From Candidatus Cloacimonadota bacterium (GTDB lineage Bacteria > Cloacimonadota > Cloacimonadia > Cloacimonadales > JAJBBL01), in assembly GCA_019429305.1 (NCBI GenBank), contig JAHYIR010000007.1, positions 1 to 64,000 on the forward strand: a stretch of DNA of 64,000 nt, written 5' to 3'. The translations under genes were made by a program, and so were the position numbers. The stretch's first letter is position 1; the number at the start of each line of letters is the position of its first letter. Under the pieces are notes generated by a model. The model was given only the letters and a program-made list of their open reading frames with translations. It was not told where the DNA came from and searched no databases. Positions 56,540 to 64,000 of the stretch are shown in pieces.

Positions 56540-59032
56540 TTGGAAAATAATATCTTTCTGACCGAAGCTCAATTTAAAAATGAGATAGCCCGGTGTATTT
56601 ATTGTGCAGAAAAACCGTGTAAAGCTGCCTGCCCTTCAGATTGCTCACCGGCAGATTTTATCATGGCAGTAGCTGCCGGATATCCTCAGGACTTTGAGCG
56701 GGCAGCTCAAATGATAATAGGGAAAAACCCGCTTGGTGGAGTTTGTGGCGCTGCCTGTCCGGATTATCACTGTATGCAGGGTTGTGTGAAAGAGGGGTTT
56801 GACCGACCACTCGATATACCTGCAATACAGGGTTATATAATCCAAAAAGCTAAAGAATTAAACCGACTTCCCAAATTTAAGAGAGAAAAACCGAACGGCA
56901 AAAAAGTCGCCGTAGTAGGTGCAGGACCTGCAGGAATAGGGGCTGCAGTAACATTAGCACAAAAGGGATATCAGGTAGATATTCTCGATGAGAATGAATC
57001 GTACGGTGGTGCCTGTCTTCTTATCCCAGAATGGCGACTAAATAAGAATGTCCTGCTGACAGATATAGATTTCCTTCAGAAAAGCTTCGGTTTGAACTTC
57101 CACTTCGCAAAACCGGTAGATGATCCACAAAAGCTCTTGGAAGAAGGCTTTGACGGCGTAGTTTTGGCTGTAGGGCTCACTGAACCGATAAGATTGAATA
57201 TACCCGGAGATGAGTATGCTGTTTATGGGACTGAATACTTGAAAAATCCCATCTCAATAGAAGTAAAAGACAAACGGATCGCTCTCGTAGGTGGAGCTAT
57301 TGCTGCCGATATTGCTCTTCTGGCTAAGATGATGGGAGCTGCTCATTGTGAAATGATCGTATTGGAAAGTATCGCTGAAATGCCGTTAACGAACAAGGAA
57401 AGAGAAGATTTGTTGAAGGGAGGGGTACACATCACTCCCCGTACAAGACTAACTGAAATTCTTCATGATGAGGGTATAGTTAAGGGAGTTAAGACAAAAC
57501 CGGTTATGTTGCCTCTTGGTGAGGATTTTCATCCCTCAAAGATTATTGATGAACCGGGCAGCGGTGATACTATCCGTCTCTTTGATCTGGTTTTTATAGC
57601 TATCGGTAACAAACCCTCACTCATAGAAAAGCATAACTTCATGCCTGATGTGAAGTTAGTAATAACCGGTGACATGGCTTTTGGACCTACAACAGTGGTA
57701 GAAGCAGTAGCAACAGGGAAGAATAGTGCTCTTCAGTTACATGCCTATCTTCAAGGGGATAATCAACCTGATATAGCTGAACCATTAAAGAGCTATCATT
57801 CTCTGAGGAACGAAAAAGAAATACCTATATCCTTGCAAACCTCTTTCTTTGGTAGAACTATCAGATCTCCCTTCCTACTTTCAGCTGCTCCTCCCACAGA
57901 CGGTTATGAACAGATGAAAATGGCATACGAAGCCGGTTGGGCTGGTGGGATAATGAAGACAGCATTTGATAATTTACCTATCCATATTCCCGGTGAATAC
58001 ATGATTGTCTTTAATAATAAGACTTACGGAAACTGCGATAATGTTTCCGATCACCCCTTAGACCTGGTTTGTGAGGAGATAACAAAGCTTATCAAGGAAT
58101 ATCCGGACAGATTGACAATGGCATCAACAGGAGGATCTGTAACGGGTAACGATGAAGCTGATAAGCAAGTATGGCAGAACAATACCCGAAAACTTGAAGA
58201 AGCAGGTGCTATGGGTATCGAGTATAGTCTGTCCTGCCCACAAGGGGGAGATGGCACTCATGGGGATATCGTGTCTCAAAACGCTGAACTAACTGCTAAG
58301 ATAATTGACTGGGTAATGGAAGCTGGGCGAGGAGATATCCCTAAACTCTTTAAACTAACCGGAGCAGTAACTGCCATTCAGCCGATTATTGATGCCATCA
58401 AAGAGGTTTTTGACAGATATCCGGAAAAGAAAGCTGGTGTAACTCTGGCTAATACCTTTCCTGTTTTAGCTTTGAGAGAGGGTTTCTCGGAGAAATGGGA
58501 GAAGGGTATAGTTGTTGGGATGTCCGGTGAAGGAGTATTGCCTATAAGCTATCTGACATTAGCAAAAGCAGCTAACAGAGGAGTTTCTATTTCGGGTAAT
58601 GGCGGTCCAATGGATTATAAAGGGGCTGCAGATTTTCTTGCGCTGGGGGCTGAAACGGTACAATTCTGTACGATCGTCGAAAAGTATGGTTATGGGATCA
58701 TAGACGAACTGGAAAACGGTTTGAGCTACCTTCTCAAAGAGAGAAATATTAGTTCGGTTAATGAACTTATCGGCATTGCTCTCCCTGATCCGATCATTGA
58801 CTTTATGGATTTACCGGAAAAGAGTAAAGTACCGGAAGTCGATCCCGATCTCTGTCAGCATTGTGGCAACTGTACAAGATGTCCCTATCTGGCAATTGAA
58901 CTGGATGATGATAAAGTACCGGTCATTGATGAGGATAAGTGTGTAGGATGTTCACTCTGTACTTTGAGATGCTTCTCCGGAGCACTCAGGATGATATTGA
59001 GAGAGAGCGAGAGGGAGAAGGAGCGAGGTTAA
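56540..59032 (+). CDS. Dihydropyrimidine-dehydrogenase-like PreT-PreA fusion
   Basis: 830 residues in the domain order of mammalian DPD. An N-terminal iron-sulfur domain has Cys19, 22, 27, 31, 35 and Cys69, 73, 78, 82. A GltD-like flavin/NAD(P)H domain starts near 123 (VVGAGPAGIG). A DHOD-like TIM barrel starts near 430 (QTSFFGRTIRSP, LSCPQGG). A C-terminal ferredoxin domain closes it. E. coli splits these as PreT and PreA. The start is TTG with AAGGGG. It follows the XDH genes by 34 bases, so it probably reduces a purine or pyrimidine ring in the same pathway, in place of YgfK. Confidence 0.88.
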   Translation: MENNIFLTEAQFKNEIARCIYCAEKPCKAACPSDCSPADFIMAVAAGYPQDFERAAQMIIGKNPLGGVCGAACPDYHCMQGCVKEGFDRPLDIPAIQGYIIQKAKELNRLPKFKREKPNGKKVAVVGAGPAGIGAAVTLAQKGYQVDILDENESYGGACLLIPEWRLNKNVLLTDIDFLQKSFGLNFHFAKPVDDPQKLLEEGFDGVVLAVGLTEPIRLNIPGDEYAVYGTEYLKNPISIEVKDKRIALVGGAIAADIALLAKMMGAAHCEMIVLESIAEMPLTNKEREDLLKGGVHITPRTRLTEILHDEGIVKGVKTKPVMLPLGEDFHPSKIIDEPGSGDTIRLFDLVFIAIGNKPSLIEKHNFMPDVKLVITGDMAFGPTTVVEAVATGKNSALQLHAYLQGDNQPDIAEPLKSYHSLRNEKEIPISLQTSFFGRTIRSPFLLSAAPPTDGYEQMKMAYEAGWAGGIMKTAFDNLPIHIPGEYMIVFNNKTYGNCDNVSDHPLDLVCEEITKLIKEYPDRLTMASTGGSVTGNDEADKQVWQNNTRKLEEAGAMGIEYSLSCPQGGDGTHGDIVSQNAELTAKIIDWVMEAGRGDIPKLFKLTGAVTAIQPIIDAIKEVFDRYPEKKAGVTLANTFPVLALREGFSEKWEKGIVVGMSGEGVLPISYLTLAKAANRGVSISGNGGPMDYKGAADFLALGAETVQFCTIVEKYGYGIIDELENGLSYLLKERNISSVNELIGIALPDPIIDFMDLPEKSKVPEVDPDLCQHCGNCTRCPYLAIELDDDKVPVIDEDKCVGCSLCTLRCFSGALRMILRESEREKERG

Positions 59033-59060
59033 AAGTAAGTAGTAAAAATCACTTGGGTAG

Positions 59061-59140
59061 AAGCAAGTCCATTGGAAGGATTAGCAAGCATTGGACCACG
59101 GATGCACACGGATGAAAAAATGATCAACACGGATTAAAAA
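59061..59140. repeat. AGCAAGTCC / ACCACGGATGCACACGG repeat
   Basis: AAGCAAGTCCATTGGAAGG followed by GGACCACGGATGCACACGG resembles the segment at 39-100 (AGCAAGTCCATT, then ACCACAGAGACACAGAG). The two are similar in order and spacing. Confidence 0.5.
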
Positions 59141-59330
59141 TGATAAACAAAAAAAAATTATCAAAATGATGTCATCCTGAGTGTTTGATCACTTGTTTTG
59201 GAGTGGTCAACTGTATCGAAGGAGGAAGGGAGATCAAGCCCATTGGAAGGATAGCTTCGAAGAGAGAATGAACTACTGAGAGTAAGGTAATATAAGAGAG
59301 TGAAAACAGATGAAAGTTAAATTGAAGTGT

Positions 59331-59354
59331 AGGGGCGGTTCAAGAACCGCCCTC
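59331..59354. repeat. AGGGGCGGTTC/GAACCGCCCTC palindrome
   Basis: Perfect stem GGGCGGTTC with GAACCGCCC around a two-base loop. It belongs to the same family as the palindrome relic at 455-530. Confidence 0.65.
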
Positions 59355-59421
59355 ATAAAGACTTAAAGAGTGAAGAATTGTTTCCAACAAAAGAAGATAT
59401 TGTTAAAAACAGGGCATATAA

Positions 59422-60480
59422 ATGAAAATTGAAAGAATAAAGACAAGAGCAACAAAGCTGGGTAATTTGGTAATTGGAGATGGCAATCCTATCAGAGTTC
59501 AGTCAATGACCAATACTCTAACCCAGGATATTAATGCTACTACAAAACAGGTCAGACAATTGATTTCCTCCGGTTGTGAGATAGTCCGGATTGCTGTTCC
59601 TGATATGAAAGCGGCGAAAGCTATTCGGGAAATCAAAAAAAACTGCACAGTGCCGTTAATTGCTGACATACACTTTGATTATAAGCTCGCTCTGGCTGCA
59701 ATTGAGAGTGGTGTTGACGGTTTACGACTTAATCCGGGTAATATTGGTAGTGTACTTAATGTAGAAAAGGTTGTAGAAAGGGCAAAAGAAAAACAAATAT
59801 CTATCCGTATCGGAGTCAATAGCGGATCTTTAGCAAAAGATAAGCTTGAGAAGTACGGAGTAACTGCTAACGGATTAGTTGAGTCGGCATTGGAGCATAT
59901 TGCCATTCTGGAAAGATTAGGGTATTATGAAATCAAGGTTTCGGTAAAGGCAGCTTCTGTAATGATGACTATTGATGCTTATAGATTACTGAGTGAAAAA
60001 GTACCTTATCCGTTACATTTAGGGGTTACTGAAGCTGGTACAGAATTAAGAGGAACTGCAAAATCATCGGTAGCTCTCGCTATTCTTCTCTCGGAAGGGA
60101 TAGGAGATACAATCAGAGTATCATTGACTGCTGATCCGGTCAAAGAAGTCATTGTCGGTCTGGAAATACTTAAGTCGCTTGGATTGAAAAAGGGACTTAA
60201 TGTAGTATCTTGTCCTACTTGTGGAAGAACAGAGATAGACCTAATAGCTCTTACCCAAGAAGTAGAAAAACGGTTGGTTGAATATCAGGCAGAAGATATG
60301 ATTGTAGCAGTGATGGGATGTATTGTTAACGGACCGGGAGAAGCAGGTATGGCTGACTTTGGCATAGCCGGAGGAAAGAAAGAGGGGTTAGTTTTCAGCA
60401 AAGGACATATAGTTAAAAAAGTTCCTGAACATCTTCTTTTAGAAGAACTTATGAAATTGATCGAAGATAGTATCAAATAG
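59422..60480 (+). CDS. ispG: 4-hydroxy-3-methylbut-2-enyl diphosphate synthase
   Basis: 352 residues, the IspG/GcpE enzyme of the non-mevalonate isoprenoid pathway. The N-terminal barrel has RVQSMTNT, and the 4Fe-4S cysteines are in SCPTCGRTE and MGCIVNGPGEA. Length matches the short bacterial form without an insert domain. It is followed directly by an Omp85-like gene. Confidence 0.95.
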   Translation: MKIERIKTRATKLGNLVIGDGNPIRVQSMTNTLTQDINATTKQVRQLISSGCEIVRIAVPDMKAAKAIREIKKNCTVPLIADIHFDYKLALAAIESGVDGLRLNPGNIGSVLNVEKVVERAKEKQISIRIGVNSGSLAKDKLEKYGVTANGLVESALEHIAILERLGYYEIKVSVKAASVMMTIDAYRLLSEKVPYPLHLGVTEAGTELRGTAKSSVALAILLSEGIGDTIRVSLTADPVKEVIVGLEILKSLGLKKGLNVVSCPTCGRTEIDLIALTQEVEKRLVEYQAEDMIVAVMGCIVNGPGEAGMADFGIAGGKKEGLVFSKGHIVKKVPEHLLLEELMKLIEDSIK

Positions 60481-60588
60481 ATCATGTCATGTACAAATAT
60501 CAATCAAGGAAAGGATGAATCTAAAGATAAATCATGTATTGTCTCTCTTAAAGGACTCTCAGAAAAAGAGCTAATCCAAAAAAGAACT

Positions 60589-62289
60589 ATGACAGTTGAA
60601 AAAATAGCCATCTTATTGATATTTTTATGGTTAGTGTCATTCTTGTCGGCAGAGACTGATCTATTTGTCAGAGAAGTGATTTTTACGGGTAACAGTCTTA
60701 TTCCCAACAGAGAATTGCAGGGGACCATTTTAACACAGAGTGGTAATTATTACAGTCCGCAAACAGCTCAAGAAGATTGCATCAGAATAGCCAATTTCTA
60801 TCATAGTCGTGGATTTCTCAATATACGAGTTTATTATCCGGAAGCTATCCCAATCAGTGCACGTCAGTTAGATGTTCATTTCATAATTGAAGAGGGTGAA
60901 TTATTTCAGATAGAAGAGATCGTTCTTAAAGGTAACAGTTATTTTTCAGCAGAACGCATTGCTCAGTTAACAGGGATATCTTTGACAGGTAATTACCCAT
61001 TCAGTGTGATCAATAACCTTCTTTTTCAGATAGTTGACCTGTATGCATCTCGAGGTTTTCTTTTTGCCAGAGCTGAGTTGAAAGATATAGTAGTTGAAAA
61101 TGACAAAGTAAAAACGTTTATAACAATTGATGAAGGACGATTTGCCCGATTCGAACAATTTGTCTTTGAAGGTAATGACACAACACGAGAAAGTACTCTG
61201 TTGAGAATATCGGGTGTAAATCAAATGGAAACATTTAGTTTCTATAGTCTCCATCAGGCAGAAGAGAATGTAAGGCGAAAAGAGTATATTCGTGATTTTT
61301 CGCTTATCCCGGTAAATCATCAGACTCTACTCTTCAGGGTTGAAGAAGACAGAATGACCAAAATATCAGGTATACTCGGTTATGATAGTTCACAAGAGCA
61401 ATCCGGAAGTCGGATAACCGGTTTTGTAAATCTGAAATTTCTCAATCTTTACGGTACAGACAGGGATCTTGTTTTTTCTTGGAGAAGATTAAGATCAGAC
61501 AGGCAATCGATTGAATTTCGTTATCATGAATCAGGACCTTTTGCTTTACCTATTGCCGGTGATTTTCTAATTTTCAGAGAGACAGTAGATTCGACATATA
61601 TCAAGACCACCTTTGATTCGGAAGTTTACTACTATACTCTGAGAAATAAGTATGGAGTTTATTTAGGTTCTGACGATTTCTTTCCGGGAACGAGAAGACC
61701 TAAATTAGTTGAAAAGTCATCTCAGAAAAAGATTGGTGCCTTCTGGCACTATAATTCCGAAGACTTTTATCTCAATCCGACTAAAGGAATGCGTCTGGAA
61801 ATCAAGCATTATTATATATTCAAGAAGGATGAGGGCAATTGGATTGACAGGCAGGCAACAGAAGTGAAATGGAATAATTATATCACTTTGACTCCGAGAG
61901 TTGTTTTGATGTCATCTTTGAACGGTAAACAGGTACAAAATCGGAATCTGAAAGATTACGAACTATATGATTTGGGTGGTACAAATGATCTGCGAGGATT
62001 TAGAGAAAAGCAATTCAGTGGCTATCGGGTTGGTTGGTCCAATCTAGAATTAAGATATCTTCTAACCAGAAAATCGAGGGTTTTTCTCTTTACTGATTAT
62101 GGCATTGTTCAATATCCGGTTCAGGAAACAACTCGAACCTTAAAAGATTTAATAGGGGTAGGTTTTGGAATGAGAATTGATACTCGGCTTGGTCTAATAG
62201 GTGTAGATTACGGGATAAGTCATAGTGAGGGGAAGTGGTTGCATCCCTTAGATGGAATGATACACTTTGGATTGGAGACCGGATTGTAA
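60589..62289 (+). CDS. Omp85/BamA-family outer-membrane protein
   Basis: About 567 residues from the ATG at 60589, which gives a clean signal peptide (MTVEKIAILLIFLWLVSFLS). An in-frame ATG at 60484 four bases after ispG would add 35 polar residues and is less likely. POTRA-type repeats occupy roughly the first 260 residues (VREVIFTGNSLIPNREL, IEEIVLKGNSYF, FEQFVFEGND). A C-terminal 16-stranded barrel follows, with LRGFREKQFSGYRVGW, and it ends in a phenylalanine-containing strand. Its role is outer-membrane protein insertion or secretion. It is shorter than BamA (about 800), with three POTRA domains, so a TamA-like or accessory role is possible. Confidence 0.85.
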   Translation: MTVEKIAILLIFLWLVSFLSAETDLFVREVIFTGNSLIPNRELQGTILTQSGNYYSPQTAQEDCIRIANFYHSRGFLNIRVYYPEAIPISARQLDVHFIIEEGELFQIEEIVLKGNSYFSAERIAQLTGISLTGNYPFSVINNLLFQIVDLYASRGFLFARAELKDIVVENDKVKTFITIDEGRFARFEQFVFEGNDTTRESTLLRISGVNQMETFSFYSLHQAEENVRRKEYIRDFSLIPVNHQTLLFRVEEDRMTKISGILGYDSSQEQSGSRITGFVNLKFLNLYGTDRDLVFSWRRLRSDRQSIEFRYHESGPFALPIAGDFLIFRETVDSTYIKTTFDSEVYYYTLRNKYGVYLGSDDFFPGTRRPKLVEKSSQKKIGAFWHYNSEDFYLNPTKGMRLEIKHYYIFKKDEGNWIDRQATEVKWNNYITLTPRVVLMSSLNGKQVQNRNLKDYELYDLGGTNDLRGFREKQFSGYRVGWSNLELRYLLTRKSRVFLFTDYGIVQYPVQETTRTLKDLIGVGFGMRIDTRLGLIGVDYGISHSEGKWLHPLDGMIHFGLETGL

Positions 62290-62378
62290 AGTAATTTCAA
62301 ATCTAGAGTGGACTTGGTGAGGGTTTGAATGAAAGCTATGATGAAAAAAAACAAGAAAAAACAAAATGAGGTATAAAA

Positions 62379-63221
62379 ATGGATAGTACACAGTTAAAAA
62401 AAGTTGGAGTTTATGTTGATGTATCCAATGTCGCAATGAATGGCGGATATGGAATGCATTATGATGTTTTGAGAGAATTTGCCTGCCGCAGTAATGGGAT
62501 TGCTATGCGTCTTAATGCTTATGTTCCTTACGATGAAGAGCGGGGAAGAAAAGATAATGATTACTACCAAAAATCTAATAATTTTCAGTCTCTGCTCAGA
62601 GATTTTGGTTACAAAGTAATAGTAAAACAGGTTCGCTGGTTTGTTGATGAAGATGGTCACCAATATAGTAAATCAAATGCAGATCTTGATATGGCAGTGG
62701 ATGCTCTTTTACAATCGGAAAAATTTGATTACGTAATTATGGTAACGGGTGACGGTGATTTTGTTCAGGTTGTGAGAGCTCTGCAGAATAAAGGCTGCCG
62801 GGTTGAAGTGATCGGGTTTAAAAACGTAGCCCATATTCTGAAAAAAGAAGCGGATAGCTATGTTTCAGGTTATCTAATACCAGATCTTTTACCGATTGAA
62901 GATAATAGTGAAAATGAAACGAAAAAATGGGGAGACACCGGCAGTAGAGTAAGAGGAGTCTGTTATAATTATAATAGTGCTAAAAAATTTGGATTCATGA
63001 GATATATCCGGTCACTCGGTGACGGATTATGGATCACCGATTCCAGAAAGACAGAATCTCCCTATCAAACGGCTTTCTTTCATAAATCCGAATTGCCTGA
63101 GAATTTCGATGTGAATCAACTGCCCAATAGAGATATCATATTTGAATTTGATTTATCACCAAGTGGAAAGAAAGATAAAGGATTATTAGCTACCAAGATA
63201 AATTTAATACATGGTATCTAA
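62379..63221 (+). CDS. NYN-domain (LabA/DUF88) protein with C-terminal OB-like domain
   Basis: 280 residues. The N-terminal NYN domain has its acidic residues in VYVDVSNVAMN, ADLDMAVDALL and VTGDGDF. This is a PIN-like RNase fold. A C-terminal domain from about residue 190 (GVCYNYNSAKKFGFMRYI, FFHKSELP) resembles a cold-shock/OB fold that would bind RNA or single-stranded DNA. A GAGGT site precedes the ATG. The RNA target is unknown. Confidence 0.85.
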   Translation: MDSTQLKKVGVYVDVSNVAMNGGYGMHYDVLREFACRSNGIAMRLNAYVPYDEERGRKDNDYYQKSNNFQSLLRDFGYKVIVKQVRWFVDEDGHQYSKSNADLDMAVDALLQSEKFDYVIMVTGDGDFVQVVRALQNKGCRVEVIGFKNVAHILKKEADSYVSGYLIPDLLPIEDNSENETKKWGDTGSRVRGVCYNYNSAKKFGFMRYIRSLGDGLWITDSRKTESPYQTAFFHKSELPENFDVNQLPNRDIIFEFDLSPSGKKDKGLLATKINLIHGI

Positions 63222-63238
63222 AACTCAGCAATACTGCC

Positions 63239-64000
63239 ATGCTTCTCAAGATTAGTTTCTATCTAACTACCGAAAATAATAGTCAACAAGGAAAGACAAT
63301 AGACTTTATAAGTGAATTAGTCAAAATTCATGCCAGATGTTATGTCTTATCTAAGTATTATATACCTGAATTAGAAGAATTTGATCCTCAATATTGCATT
63401 ATTAGAGATAACCTGTTATTCAATCATTCATCAAATATACCAGATAACGATTCTTTCTATAAATCGGAAAGAGAATTTTTAACCAAGAAAAAAATCAGGA
63501 TAATCATCTCAGATAATCCCAATCTATTCCGGAAGATAAGCAAGGATCACAATATAATTAACATTGATCTCCATAAAATACTTGATTCTCAAAAAGCTAT
63601 TCTCAAAGCTACCGGAAAGATTGTACAAAAGTATGTGTCAACTTACAATGCAGAAATAAGTTATGCAGTCTTTGATGTGGGTACAAACAATGTTCAACTC
63701 GTCTGGGCTATGATAGATAAAGATAGAATTGAGATCATTCATCGTGCTTCTCAGATTTCAGCCATGGGCAAAAACATGCAAAATGGGTTGCTGACTAAAG
63801 CCGGTATAGAGAGAACAAAGAAAATACTCAAAGAGTTTTTGAGAATATCTACCCTCTTTACAAACAATATCATTTTAATTGGAACAAGTTGTTCCCGTGA
63901 GAGCAAGAATATCAATCTTTTAATAGATTGGCTGAAAAAGAAATATGATCTGGCTTATCAGATCATATCTGATCAGGAAGAGGCAGAACTAGTTGGCTTA
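63239..64000 (+). CDS. Ppx/GppA-family phosphatase, 3' end beyond window
   Basis: 254 codons are visible, and the frame is still open at the window end. Residues from about 138 carry the Ppx/GppA/actin-like ATPase start FDVGTNNVQLVWAMI and, near the edge, SDQEEAELVGL. Before this is an unusual N-terminal region of about 130 residues (MLLKISFYLTTENN...) with no recognised domain. Family members hydrolyse polyphosphate or pppGpp. It starts 17 bases after the NYN gene. Confidence 0.8.
   Translation, partial: MLLKISFYLTTENNSQQGKTIDFISELVKIHARCYVLSKYYIPELEEFDPQYCIIRDNLLFNHSSNIPDNDSFYKSEREFLTKKKIRIIISDNPNLFRKISKDHNIINIDLHKILDSQKAILKATGKIVQKYVSTYNAEISYAVFDVGTNNVQLVWAMIDKDRIEIIHRASQISAMGKNMQNGLLTKAGIERTKKILKEFLRISTLFTNNIILIGTSCSRESKNINLLIDWLKKKYDLAYQIISDQEEAELVGL

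Larger units (their letters stand above)
59033..59421. other. Gene-free repeat-bearing stretch before ispG
   Basis: About 390 bases without a credible gene. It contains AGCAAGTCCATT and ACCACGGATGCACACGG tracts like those at the start of the window, a GTCATCCTGAG...TATCGAAGGA-like intergenic repeat (near 59165-59225), and a hairpin at 59331-59354. The ispG start is preceded by a poor ribosome binding site. Confidence 0.6.

Noticed and set aside
57900-58300. Claim that the DPD-like fusion is inactive because its active-site cysteine is missing
   Set aside because: E. coli PreA, as I recall, also lacks cysteine at that place, so the missing residue does not prove inactivity.

Overview
The window looks like a chromosomal segment of an uncultured, AT-rich, Gram-negative anaerobe of the FCB superphylum, most likely Candidatus Cloacimonadota or a near relative. 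I infer this from the many outer-membrane barrels and lipoproteins, secreted proteases with FlgD-like (type A, T9SS-like) or other C-terminal modules, an RNase III variant with Asn where E. coli has Asp, and the mixture of anaerobic metabolism genes. No rRNA, tRNA, CRISPR array or complete insertion sequence was found.

Layout. 1-545: non-coding, rich in degenerate repeats and hairpins. 546-12927 (minus strand): a rpmF-plsX-fabH-fabD-fabG-acpP-fabF fatty-acid operon, then rnc, a radical SAM protein, a lipoprotein, an outer-membrane barrel and a von Willebrand A membrane protein. 13067-22062: envelope and housekeeping genes (PAP2 phosphatase, polysaccharide deacetylase lipoprotein, barrels, a DJ-1/PfpI lipoprotein, M28 aminopeptidase, YgjP-like metallopeptidase, TPR protein). 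22266-37704 (minus strand): UV endonuclease uvsE and a large purine/urate-type catabolic cluster (xdhC, mocA, a PLP enzyme, ygeW, a two-subunit molybdenum hydroxylase, hyuA, a threonine-synthase-like PLP enzyme, ygeY, ssnA), interrupted by a plus-strand subtilase. 37954-51490 (plus strand): an array of secreted proteins comprising two tandem subtilisins, an M6 metalloprotease, two tandem alpha/beta hydrolases and a lipoprotein. Five of these unrelated enzymes end in the same roughly 80-residue module. 51698-59032 (plus strand): a TspO-like membrane protein, then a second molybdenum hydroxylase (FeS-FAD subunit plus Mo subunit, xanthine-dehydrogenase type) and a dihydropyrimidine-dehydrogenase-like fusion. 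59422-64000: ispG, an Omp85/BamA-like protein, a NYN-domain protein and the start of a Ppx/GppA phosphatase.

How the genes work together. The minus-strand catabolic cluster and the plus-strand XDH/DPD-like trio together carry counterparts of most genes of the anaerobic uric acid/purine degradation cluster known from E. coli (yge/ygf) and gut anaerobes: XDH, a YgfK-like reductase, SsnA, HyuA, YgeY and YgeW. A recognisable YgeX is absent; two other fold-type-II PLP enzymes sit where it would be expected. The likely role is fermentation of purines to ammonia, a 3-carbon acid and carbamoyl phosphate (ATP). The protease/hydrolase array fits a scavenger of protein and polymeric detritus. A TTGAC element recurs about 46-81 bases upstream of many first genes and probably marks housekeeping promoters.
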